From Natrialba hulunbeirensis JCM 10989 (GTDB lineage: Archaea > Halobacteriota > Halobacteria > Halobacteriales > Natrialbaceae): a stretch of DNA of 64,000 bases. Positions 7,831 through 16,078 of this stretch are shown one piece after another. Location: positions 1 to 64,000 of the forward strand of contig NZ_AOIM01000007.1 of NCBI RefSeq assembly GCF_000337575.1. The letters are read 5' to 3'. The position numbers and the translations under genes are program-made. Position 1 is the stretch's first letter. Every line of letters begins with the position of its first letter. The notes below the pieces were generated by a model that was not told where the DNA came from, searched no databases, and worked only from the letters and a program-made list of their open reading frames with translations.

Positions 7831-7835
7831 CCGTA

Positions 7836-8774
7836 ATGGATGCAATCATCACTGGCGAAAACGACGAACGGGTTGGACTCTATGTAACCGATAATGCTGG
7901 AGTCGAACACTGGATAGAAGTCGAGTTCGACGGAGAGATCCAGTATCATGAGCAGGAGGTATATCCAAACAAAGGATCTAAACGATCAGATGAAGAGAAC
8001 GTTCATGTTGCTCAATCTCGACGATTTGCTCGCTATCATGTCTACCGTGAACGTGGACATCCGACGCTCGAGCCATGGCAGACGCCAGAGGGCCCTGCAA
8101 TTGTCGCTGCTAGTATCGCTGACCTGCCAACGGAGACATTCGAGCACCATTTCGGGACGTATTACCAGCAGTTCCGAAGCACCATTGACGCAGATAGTAA
8201 CCCAGTGATCGATCCGCCGGAGGCCGACGGACTAACGGCATACCTGCAGTACGTTTATTTAGATATTGATCTGGAGTCACTCCTTGGTCAGCAGGTAGTT
8301 CGGTCTCTCGCGGCAGTGTTGGAGGCGAGCCATGATCGGGCAAAGGTAACTCAAGCCATTAGGGAAGCGCTCGAACAGTCTGGAGTCAATGCTGAGAGCT
8401 TCACAATTGCCGATGTTTCTGACCTCGGTGTGCTCTACCAGACACGTACCGGAGACGAGAAACGTGATCCCAGACGATCCGATATGGGTGCGCCTGACGC
8501 CCGGTTAGAACTGTTTCCCATCGACGCGCCTTGGGAAGCGTATCTCCCTGTCGAAGGGTTTCAGATGCTTGTCGTCCATCACCTCCTGTGCCAGACACGG
8601 GACTGTTATCTTCAGATGGGACTTGAACCACCCGCGTCTGTCAAGATTCTTGGTACTGGAACATTCCGTCAAACCGTTCGAAACGAGCACCTTGAACAGT
8701 ACGAACCTGTTCATTACACCGATTCATCAGTCGATTCCTATCGTCTCCCCGATCTTAGTGCGCTGGAACGGTGA
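7836..8774 (+). CDS. Partner protein C of the DUF4157 cassettes
   Basis: A 312-residue paralogue of partner A, following the only full-length effector. It carries the family landmarks: VTDNAGVEHWIEVEFDGEIQ and YHEQEVYP near the N-terminus, ARYHVYRERGH, HHFGTYYQQF and the C-terminal LLCQTRDCYLQMGLEPPAS. The ATG at 7836 aligns with the other copies; a GTG at 7827 lies inside the effector stop region. No signal peptide or membrane span is apparent, so it should act in the cytoplasm. It is the most probable cognate immunity or loading factor for the 6667 product, but this is inference from order. Confidence 0.85.
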   Translation: MDAIITGENDERVGLYVTDNAGVEHWIEVEFDGEIQYHEQEVYPNKGSKRSDEENVHVAQSRRFARYHVYRERGHPTLEPWQTPEGPAIVAASIADLPTETFEHHFGTYYQQFRSTIDADSNPVIDPPEADGLTAYLQYVYLDIDLESLLGQQVVRSLAAVLEASHDRAKVTQAIREALEQSGVNAESFTIADVSDLGVLYQTRTGDEKRDPRRSDMGAPDARLELFPIDAPWEAYLPVEGFQMLVVHHLLCQTRDCYLQMGLEPPASVKILGTGTFRQTVRNEHLEQYEPVHYTDSSVDSYRLPDLSALER

Positions 8775-9550
8775 CTACTGCCGGACCAGTCTTGGCCCAA
8801 ATCCGTACTCAACCTACCGTCCAAAATATGGTTCTCGGTTTCCTCGTGCCTCATATTGACGTGTTTTTGCGAGAGTCGGCACAAATCAAGGAAGTCGAGA
8901 TAGATCCCGATCAGCAACGTGAACGGGAGGCCGACAAGGCGGCAACGCAGGCAGTCTCTGGAGAAGACCCGTTGCTTGTCAACCGACTGGGTACCGACAT
9001 TCATATTCAACGAGTCGCAAAACTGGAGGCATTGGAGACGTTGGCGATGTTAGAACTCGAGAACGAGGAGTCGGCGGATCTAAACGAATTCCGTGAGGAG
9101 CAAAACACCCATCGCATCGAATATTTGCGAGAGGCACTCACTGAGCACCAAGCTGAATTCACCGACGTGGTTGCCGAGGATGACGAACGCAGTGGTGTCA
9201 GCGAGCGCCTCGATTTGAAAACACTCGACAACAAACTGGCAGACAAACTCCAGGATGTGGGGTTGACGGACGATCAGCGACAAAAACTCGAGCGAGGGAT
9301 CGACACCGGTGACTGGGTCGATTTCGGCACACCCGCTGCCTCCTCTCTAGTTGGGCAACTGCTCACACCGCTGGCAGGGTTGGCCACGGGAATCGGCCTT
9401 GTTGGCCTAAAAAAGTGGTTCGGTAGCCTAGACGGTGAGATCGAAGCGCGTATGGAGAAACTCACTATCGAACTCGAAGAACGAGGTTACTTGACTGGTG
9501 ATGGTGCCCGGCCTGATAGCGTTCCTACGAGTGGAGAGGTAAACCCATGA
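8771..9550 (+). CDS. Orphan effector cassette, second type
   Basis: The frame starts at GTG 8771 in a GTGA overlap with partner C. Its first ~35 residues match nothing by eye; from about residue 37 (EIDPDQQREREADKAATQAV) to about residue 80 (VNRLGTDIHIQR) it follows the rear part of the DUF4157 domain of the 6667 gene. The front of the domain with HExxH is missing. The unique part has a long charged coiled-coil stretch (~85-170) and a hydrophobic Leu/Gly-rich segment near residues 194-217, then a charged tail. An ATG at 8828 is an alternative start. The stop overlaps the ATG of partner D by 4 nt. As with the 1258 gene, it may be a silent donor cassette or a short expressed protein. Confidence 0.7.
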   Translation: MTTAGPVLAQIRTQPTVQNMVLGFLVPHIDVFLRESAQIKEVEIDPDQQREREADKAATQAVSGEDPLLVNRLGTDIHIQRVAKLEALETLAMLELENEESADLNEFREEQNTHRIEYLREALTEHQAEFTDVVAEDDERSGVSERLDLKTLDNKLADKLQDVGLTDDQRQKLERGIDTGDWVDFGTPAASSLVGQLLTPLAGLATGIGLVGLKKWFGSLDGEIEARMEKLTIELEERGYLTGDGARPDSVPTSGEVNP

Positions 9551-10488
9551 AAGCAGTCATAGGCGGTGAAGATGAGGATGGGGTTGGTCTCCGAGTGATC
9601 GACAATGATGATGTCAGCCATGGTATCCATGTCGCGTTCAACGGAGAAATTAAGTATCACGAACAGGACGGATACTCGGACTACCCATCAGAGCGCACAC
9701 AGGCTGAAAACGAGCACGTCCGGCAGGCCCGCCGCTTCGCCAAGTGGCACGTCTACCGAGAGCAAGGCTACGAGACGATGCCGCGGCACGAAAACCCCGA
9801 TTGTCTTGTCGCCGCCATGATCGCGTTGTCCGCACTTTCTGAAGACGCCATTGCTGACCGATTTGGCGACTTACGGTCTCAACTCGAAAGCCACTACAAC
9901 GGCTCGTCCGTTCAGTTGCCTTTTGAGGACGCCGATCCCGACGACGTGCTCATCTACCGAAAAGACCTCACCCTCTCACCGGACCCGCTTGCAGTTGAGC
10001 CACCACTGGCCGACCAGTACGCTGCTCTCGTCACAGCGATCCAAGACGAAGCGGAGGCCGTCCTTACGGACTCCGATGATATCGAACAGCAACTTCTCGA
10101 GTTGTTCAACTACGAAGACCGCCTTGAAGCCGAACTCCCGTCCTTCGACCTGGAAACGGTTTCAGAGATGCATTATCTGCACACCGACGGCAAAAGCGAG
10201 CAGACGAAGGGAGCCAAGTCGTCCCTCGACCGCGAAGCCGACGCTCGGATTGAACTGCCACCGATAGACCTCGATTCGTTCTCACTCTATCGGCTGCTGT
10301 TAGTGGCGAACCTGAGTAGTCAGATCCGCGACCGGTATCTGATGATGGGCGAAGAGCCGCCAGAAGCGTTCCAGCACCAGGGCTTTGGTACGTACCGCGG
10401 TACAGTCAAACAGGAGATACATGAGATCTATGATCGATACTATCTGTTCACTGAGTCAGTGAATACGTGGTCATCGACGCCTTTCTGA
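9547..10488 (+). CDS. Partner protein D of the DUF4157 cassettes
   Basis: The fourth paralogue, 313 residues, with MKAVIGGE start, GEIKYHEQDGYSDYPSER, ARRFAKWHVYREQGY and a C-terminal SSQIRDRYLMMGEEPPEAF. The two Cys of the CQIRDC motif found in copies A and B are replaced here (Ser and Arg), so they are not an obligate metal site or disulphide. It overlaps the effector cassette stop by ATGA. Function unknown. Confidence 0.85.
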   Translation: MKAVIGGEDEDGVGLRVIDNDDVSHGIHVAFNGEIKYHEQDGYSDYPSERTQAENEHVRQARRFAKWHVYREQGYETMPRHENPDCLVAAMIALSALSEDAIADRFGDLRSQLESHYNGSSVQLPFEDADPDDVLIYRKDLTLSPDPLAVEPPLADQYAALVTAIQDEAEAVLTDSDDIEQQLLELFNYEDRLEAELPSFDLETVSEMHYLHTDGKSEQTKGAKSSLDREADARIELPPIDLDSFSLYRLLLVANLSSQIRDRYLMMGEEPPEAFQHQGFGTYRGTVKQEIHEIYDRYYLFTESVNTWSSTPF

Positions 10489-10512
10489 TCATCACGTCCT
10501 TCGATCGCCTGT

Positions 10513-10651
10513 GACAACAGTCGCGGACCGCCCCCGACTGCGAGGTGTCCCCCCGACGCTCGTACTCCTCGTCGATCTTCTCGAGGAGCCTGTCTGGAAC
10601 CCGGACATCGATCTTGGTGGTCGCGTCGCCGGTATCATTGGCTGTACTCAT
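10513..10651 (-). pseudogene. Truncated ribbon-helix-helix antitoxin
   Basis: From ATG 10651, ~46 codons match the antitoxin at 4613-4894 closely (MSTANDTGD, TTKIDVRVPDRLLEKIDEEY, then RRGDTSQSGAVRD), after which similarity ends and the frame turns into unrelated sequence. The second helix and the toxin-binding tail are lost. It lies directly beyond partner D and in the same orientation as its paralogue, so the two bracket 5-10.5 kb. Confidence 0.8.
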
Positions 10652-11464
10652 TACTGTGAAGGGTGCCTACGCCACGAATAACCGCTCTCCTCCCTCCTGT
10701 GAGCGGGTCTGCACGCGGACGGATGCATCACCGCTGGCTGGGTGACCGTACTCGAGTACCCCGTAGACCTGGGCGACGCCACCGGGTTGCTCTCGTCGGT
10801 GGCGTGGTGGTTGTACTCGAGTTCGGCTGCGACCTTGTCTGCCGAGTCGGTGACGTGATTATCGTGCCCTCGGCGATTGACTGCACCTCGTTTTCAGCGA
10901 GCTGGTGGTCGCCGGTGAATTCGTTGTAGTCGTCCTGTAGCTGGTCACCGATGGAGGGGGACAGTTCTCGTCGTAGGTGGCTCCGTAGTGAACGCTGAGG
11001 TCGACGGGAGCGGCGAGTAAGACGAAAGTGATACCGAGTCAAAGGACAAGGCCAATTCTCCTTCTCACGTTCTAATAACAGCGCTAGCGTCGCTCAGATG
11101 ACCAGAGTAATCTATATTATAGGAAAAGGTTCCGGGGTATGTTCTCCTGAATAAATTCTATTTTGCGGTCTGACGATAGGACGCAAGGCACTGTCTCGAT
11201 GAGAATTTGAGGAATGAGCAGGTGGTGGCGAGAAGTGCTCATGCAACTCGCCAATGTGCCCAGAGGGACCTCAAATGTGGACTGGAACGAGGTTTGGGTG
11301 ACCGAGTGCACCTGATACCCATCAGGGTGTTCGGGGTGCGACTCCATTCGATGGGATTGTCGGCCCGGTTCGAGATCTCATCTTAACAGAATCAAATATT
11401 TAATTCACGAAGGTGAACCAAACAGTTGAAATCGATCCTTCGAGAAGTACACTTACTCGTAGCG
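10652..11464. other. Gene-poor region between the island and the glycan locus
   Basis: About 800 bp with no gene I can defend. Minus-strand frames at 10728-11042 and 11117-11347 have no family features. Around 10720-10860 the minus strand read in shifting frames gives short protein-like stretches (for example AQVYGVLEYGHPASGD), suggesting a badly decayed gene. A TATA-like AAATATTT at 11394-11401 could serve the glycosyltransferase that follows. Confidence 0.4.
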
Positions 11465-12640
11465 ATGGTAGTTGAACTCCTCTCCCTGATCGTCTTCTGG
11501 GGCGCACTGTATTTACTCATACATAGCTATGCCGTTTATGCACTCTCTATGTGGATTGGCGGCCGTATACGGGATCGGGCACTCACCTCTTCTACCTCTG
11601 AGTTACCATCTGTCGCCCTGATTATCGCTGCGTACAATGAGGAGGAAATCATTGGGGAAAAGATTGAAAATAGTCTCCGCTTAGCGTATCCAGATGAGAA
11701 ACTCAGAATAATCGTCTTTTCTGACGAATCATCTGATCGCACTGACGATATCGTGGAGGGGTACGCTGACCGCGGCGTTGAACTCATCCGAATTGAGGGT
11801 CGCGTCGGAAAGACATCTTGTCAAAACAAAGTGGTTGAAATGGTCGACGAGGACATCCTTGTTTTCTCCGACGCAAACAGCATGTATGAATCGGACGCGA
11901 TCCAGCGATTAGTGCAAAAATTCGACCCCAATGTCGGGTGTGTAGTCGGAGAACTTCGGTATCGTCAGTCCAGTGACGTAGAGGGTGAATCTGTCTATTG
12001 GCGATACGAATCCTTGATTAAGCGCCTCGAATCACGCGTCAATTCCCTCGTGACTGGTAACGGATCTATTTACGCGGTCCGTGCTGAGTCGTACGTCCCA
12101 CTTCCTCGAGAAGCCATCAGCGACTTCGCCGAACCATTAGAAATCGTTCGCCAAGGTGAACTCGTCACATACGCTCCAGGGGCAGTCGCGTGGGAGGATA
12201 CCGAAGGTTCATCGACGTCGGAGTTCCGCCGGCGCGTTCGTATCGTTACGCGGTGCTGGCATGCGATTGCGAACTATCCTGACCTATTAAACCCACTTCG
12301 ACATCCGTTGTTCTCGTACCAGCTCTGGTCACACAAAGTGCTTCGCTGGTTGTCCCCTGTCTTGTTGATCCTAGTATTAATCACAAATGTGGGACTCGTT
12401 GTAACGACCGGCTCAGTGCTCTATCAACTTCTATTAGCTGGGCAATTTGGCTTCTACTTCCTTGCGGGGGTTGGAGCATTAGCAGAGCGACTCGAAGTTG
12501 ATGACCCATTGTTTACGCACGTTCCTTACTACTTCCTTAGCGCCAATTACGGAATGCTTCTCGGACTGTGGAACTTCCTTCACGGATCAAATATCGTGGT
12601 CTGGGAAACTTCGAATCGAACAGCGGAAGAAAACAAGTAA
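11465..12640 (+). CDS. Membrane glycosyltransferase, family 2
   Basis: A 391-residue enzyme of the GT-A type. An N-terminal membrane segment (residues ~5-30) is followed by the GT2 domain with ALIIAAYNEEEIIGEKI near residue 50, the DxD-like FSDANSMYESDAI near 137-149, and a QXXRW-like RRRVRIVTRCW in the acceptor region. Two or three more membrane spans lie near the C-terminus (~305-370), as in processive or dolichol-phosphate type transferases. The ATG at 11465 is chosen; a TTG at 11426 would fit a leaderless RNA from the TATA at 11394 and add 13 residues. It probably transfers a hexose to a lipid carrier or growing polysaccharide. Confidence 0.85.
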   Translation: MVVELLSLIVFWGALYLLIHSYAVYALSMWIGGRIRDRALTSSTSELPSVALIIAAYNEEEIIGEKIENSLRLAYPDEKLRIIVFSDESSDRTDDIVEGYADRGVELIRIEGRVGKTSCQNKVVEMVDEDILVFSDANSMYESDAIQRLVQKFDPNVGCVVGELRYRQSSDVEGESVYWRYESLIKRLESRVNSLVTGNGSIYAVRAESYVPLPREAISDFAEPLEIVRQGELVTYAPGAVAWEDTEGSSTSEFRRRVRIVTRCWHAIANYPDLLNPLRHPLFSYQLWSHKVLRWLSPVLLILVLITNVGLVVTTGSVLYQLLLAGQFGFYFLAGVGALAERLEVDDPLFTHVPYYFLSANYGMLLGLWNFLHGSNIVVWETSNRTAEENK

Positions 12641-12646
12641 TAGACG

Positions 12647-13573
12647 CTATTTCGAAATAACCCGTGGTAGTAGTCTAATGAGACCTACAACCCGTCCGAT
12701 CAGCAGTGCACCGACTGCGAGTGTGGCGACGAGATGGACTCCGATAGACTGTTCGACATCTCGATCGGGTGGTGTCTCAGTTTTCTTCTCTGGCTCGTTG
12801 TTCACTTCAGTGAACATGAATCGCAGTGCCTTCAGTGGGAACCGGGCGAGGCCAGCGAGGATTGTCCACACGGTTGTCTGATCATCCAGATACCATATTT
12901 CGGCACTTCCGTTCCCGACACGATACATCTTCTTTAAAAGTGGTTGGAACTGTCGAGAGGGGTGGTTTACAATCGCGTCTGGCGAGTAAGCGATCTTCAT
13001 TCCAGCGTTCGTTGCTGCTCGTGTCCAGTACACGTCTCCACCTGAGCGCAGGTTTTGGGGAAACGTACCGATTTCGTTGACGACTGTTTTCCGTACGAAG
13101 AGGTTTGCTGTCTTCCCAACACCTTCGGGTACCGTCTTATCGTTGCGCATGTTCCCCATCGCGTCAAACCGTTCTGCAGGCGTTCGGTCAGGTGTGAACT
13201 CAAACCGCACCCGACCAGCGACGAGATCTGCGTCTTCTTGGGACATCGTTTCAACACCAGCTGCAACCCACTCCGGTTCAGGGGTACAGTCTGCATCGAC
13301 GAACGCCAGAACATCCCCATCTGACGCTTCTATCCCTTTATTTCGTGCGGCGTACGATCCCTGAACCTCGTCTTCTACGAGGAGTTGTACAGAAAAGTCC
13401 CGAATAACATCTCGCGTCCCGTCTGTGGATCCGTTGTCGACAACTAGTACTTCGAATTGAGTCTCTGGATATGCCTGTGACTGCAACGCAGTAAGACAAC
13501 TTCGAATCCCCTCTGGATCGTTGTAGACCGGAATGATGATGGAGACGAACGGATTCTCAGTATCAATTGTCAT
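12647..13573 (-). CDS. Glycosyltransferase, family 2
   Basis: A 308-residue GT2 enzyme with SIIIPVYNDPEGIRSCL at the nucleotide-sugar site, VVDNGSTDGT, and the metal-binding ADCTPEPEW near residue 94. The C-terminal ~50 residues contain one or two hydrophobic segments. Its start overlaps the stop of the AglQ-like gene by 11 nt, so the two form an operon on the minus strand, convergent with the preceding glycosyltransferase (6 bp between stops). The sugar is not predictable. Confidence 0.88.
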   Translation of the reverse strand: MTIDTENPFVSIIIPVYNDPEGIRSCLTALQSQAYPETQFEVLVVDNGSTDGTRDVIRDFSVQLLVEDEVQGSYAARNKGIEASDGDVLAFVDADCTPEPEWVAAGVETMSQEDADLVAGRVRFEFTPDRTPAERFDAMGNMRNDKTVPEGVGKTANLFVRKTVVNEIGTFPQNLRSGGDVYWTRAATNAGMKIAYSPDAIVNHPSRQFQPLLKKMYRVGNGSAEIWYLDDQTTVWTILAGLARFPLKALRFMFTEVNNEPEKKTETPPDRDVEQSIGVHLVATLAVGALLIGRVVGLIRLLPRVISK

Positions 13574-14765
13574 CGTCTATATCTGTCTCAATAGAAAGTT
13601 CGATATCGGGAAGTCGAGTCGCTTCGTACAGTCTAGCGGTCAGGGTGGCGGGATCAGGATTATTGCGTGACATTTCCATCGTTTCTGGATCAAGCGTTCG
13701 CCGGAACTGCTCTTCTAACCACCATTTTTGGAGGTCCCTGGCGTCATCAGCGAAAACGTCTAGAACATACGCCATCTCGATTCCCGTGCAATTATACGGG
13801 TAGCCGTAGGGATTCTTGTCGAGTTGGTCTTTGAATCGTTCACTTCGGGCATACGCGAGCGCCCGTTCGAATTTTTCGTGTCCCCAGAACGGATGATTCG
13901 GGAAGTATTCGTGGAGTACCGCGAAGGCGTACATATTGAACGAATGGTAGCCGACTGACGTTTCTTTCATCGGGTCGCCTTCTTCACCGCCGACAATTGC
14001 CTGTGCCACGTTCGAAACCATTTTGTGCGCAACACCAGAACGGACGCCCTCGGCAAATATTTTCGCGTACTTTTTGATGTCGAACTCCGGTTTGAACGGG
14101 TGGAATATCAACCCAGACGGATAGAGATTCAGGTTGTCCGGGAGTTCCTCGAGGAATCGTCGGACTTGTTCTTCGACGATTGGACTCGCCTCGGTGTGAT
14201 CAGCAAGGAGTGCACCGGCCATTGCAAACCATAACTGGTGGTTGAATGTCTTGTCGAGGGATTGGAATTCGCCATCGATATCAACGTATTTCCACGCCGC
14301 GAGTTCCTCGTCGAATGGATGGAGGAGAAACACTTCCTCTGCAAGCGCAACCAACTCCGGCCGGTCGAAGTATTCTGCTGCTTCGACCAGCGCCTCGATG
14401 GTCCACGCTTGTCCGATCAATCCGTTGCAGCGGGATTTCTCGTGCTCGCGTAGGTGGTAGAAGGTTTCTTCATAGGGACGGACTTCATTTGATTTCAAAT
14501 ACGAAATTATTGACTCTGCTACCTCCCGATGAGCTTGGACCTCATTTCTTTTCAAACAGTATATTGCGGTTATTAGGGCATGAGATGAATTTCTAACCGA
14601 TGTCTGTGGATTCTTCCAAGGCCCATTTAGCCCTGCTGGGAACTTCCCGTCTGTTTCTAAATCGTCAATATGATTTTCTATAGAGCCAACCAGTACCTCA
14701 TCTAGTATTGTTTCTGTATTCCCTACCATTCTTTTGCTAGTAATATACCTCACGGCGATAGTCAT
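13563..14765 (-). CDS. AglQ-like alpha/alpha-barrel protein
   Basis: A 400-residue soluble protein resembling the haloarchaeal AglQ family, which is needed for N-glycan assembly and has an (alpha/alpha)6-barrel glycosidase- or epimerase-like fold. Features visible are the GKFPAGLNGPWKNPQTSVRN start region, HLREHEKSRCNGLIGQAWTIEAL, FNHQLWFAMAGALL and SVGYHSFNMYAF blocks. No signal peptide is evident. An internal ATG (codon 13, 14729) is a plausible alternative start. Downstream it is coupled to a GT2 gene. I am fairly sure of the family and unsure of the biochemical step. Confidence 0.75.
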   Translation of the reverse strand: MTIAVRYITSKRMVGNTETILDEVLVGSIENHIDDLETDGKFPAGLNGPWKNPQTSVRNSSHALITAIYCLKRNEVQAHREVAESIISYLKSNEVRPYEETFYHLREHEKSRCNGLIGQAWTIEALVEAAEYFDRPELVALAEEVFLLHPFDEELAAWKYVDIDGEFQSLDKTFNHQLWFAMAGALLADHTEASPIVEEQVRRFLEELPDNLNLYPSGLIFHPFKPEFDIKKYAKIFAEGVRSGVAHKMVSNVAQAIVGGEEGDPMKETSVGYHSFNMYAFAVLHEYFPNHPFWGHEKFERALAYARSERFKDQLDKNPYGYPYNCTGIEMAYVLDVFADDARDLQKWWLEEQFRRTLDPETMEMSRNNPDPATLTARLYEATRLPDIELSIETDIDDDN

Positions 14766-14950
14766 GAAAGTTATTATCCGCGCACACTTCGTTCACTGGA
14801 ATATAAGCAGACCATCATTTGATTGCATTGTATTTACAAACTAATCTGCTTTCAAACCGCCCGTGAAGCCTCTGTGTGCTTAATATTGGAGGTGGGCTAA
14901 ATTCGGAATGCACTATATGTCAACAACTGTTTAGCGATTTCGTGAATGGT

Positions 14951-14958
14951 TTATATTA
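14951..14958 (+). promoter_or_regulatory. TATA box of the GT4 gene
   Basis: TTATATTA is centred 24 nt upstream of ATG 14978, consistent with a leaderless transcript. Confidence 0.6.
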
Positions 14959-14977
14959 GAATCCACTTGTTGTAGCC

Positions 14978-16078
14978 ATGGTTTCGCATATTGCTATTTA
15001 TAATGGCCAATTATCTGCTGGCGGAGCTAATAGAATGTTATTCCATATTTCTGATCACTTAACAAAAAAAGGCTACAATGTTGACTTTTTAGTTTCTAAT
15101 GCGTCTGGAGATTTTGCAGACAAAGTTCCTGAAGGAGTATCGCTCATCAATTTAAAGTCAGATCGGGAGTTAGCATCGTTACCGAAGATAAGTAGATACC
15201 TAAGAAAGACCGAGCCGGATATTCTTCTCTCAACAACCCACTCGTCAATTGTTATTGCTCACCTTTCACTCATAATTTCCAACTGCGAGACTGAAATGAT
15301 TTCCCGTCAAGGAACGGTTCTCACCAAACACTTTGAAAACCAAGACGGAATTAAAAACAAAATTGTATATGAGTTAATGAAGCACCTGATACCAAGAGCA
15401 GACAAAGTAATAGCAATTTCAGAGGGGGTTAAGACCGATCTCGTTCAATGTACTGGATTATCTGAATCCGACATCTCCGTCATCTATAACCCTGCAATTA
15501 CCTCTGTAGCGGACATCGAACAGAAAGCACAAGAAGAAACCGAACATCCATGGCTATCACAAAAAGACAATCCAGTTATATTAGGTGCGGGAAGGTTAGT
15601 CCAACAAAAGGGATTTTCAACTCTATTACGGGCTTTCAAATCTATTACTGACACAAGGGACTGTCGACTTATTATTTTAGGCGAAGGCGAAGACCGAGGA
15701 AAGTTGGAAAATTATGCCAAAGAGTTGGGAATATATGATTTAGTGTCTCTCCCTGGTTACATTGATAACCCATATTCATATATGGGATCTGCCGATGTTT
15801 TTGCATTGTCCTCTGAATGGGAAGGCTTTGGTATCGTTCTCGTTGAAGCGATGGCCTGTGGAACGCCTGTAGTGTCTACTGACTGTGAAAGTGGCCCTGA
15901 GGAAATATTAGAAAACGGTCGATTTGGACCGCTGGTCAATGTCGGTAATTATGAGCAACTAGCTGATTCTATACAGGATATGCTTGACGATCCTATCCCT
16001 GGATCAATGCTGAAACAAAGAGCTGAAGATTTCGATTTAGATAATGTACAACAGTATGAAGAGATCATATACGAATGA
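14978..16078 (+). CDS. Glycosyltransferase, family 4
   Basis: A 366-residue GT-B fold enzyme. The N-terminal acceptor domain starts IYNGQLSAGGANRMLFHISD; the C-terminal donor domain has GAGRLVQQKGFSTLLRAF, then LPGYIDNPYSYMGSADVFAL and the EX7E-type SSEWEGFGIVLVEAMACGTP with VSTDCESGPEEIL. The gene is markedly AT-rich compared with flanking genes, with many AAA and ATA codons, suggesting transfer from a lower-GC source. It is followed immediately by the polymerase-like gene. Confidence 0.9.
   Translation: MVSHIAIYNGQLSAGGANRMLFHISDHLTKKGYNVDFLVSNASGDFADKVPEGVSLINLKSDRELASLPKISRYLRKTEPDILLSTTHSSIVIAHLSLIISNCETEMISRQGTVLTKHFENQDGIKNKIVYELMKHLIPRADKVIAISEGVKTDLVQCTGLSESDISVIYNPAITSVADIEQKAQEETEHPWLSQKDNPVILGAGRLVQQKGFSTLLRAFKSITDTRDCRLIILGEGEDRGKLENYAKELGIYDLVSLPGYIDNPYSYMGSADVFALSSEWEGFGIVLVEAMACGTPVVSTDCESGPEEILENGRFGPLVNVGNYEQLADSIQDMLDDPIPGSMLKQRAEDFDLDNVQQYEEIIYE

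Noticed and set aside
10728-11042. A possible minus-strand gene of 104 codons
   Set aside because: Thr/Arg/Ser-rich with no start signal and no motif; better protein-like stretches occur in other frames, which points to a decayed gene.
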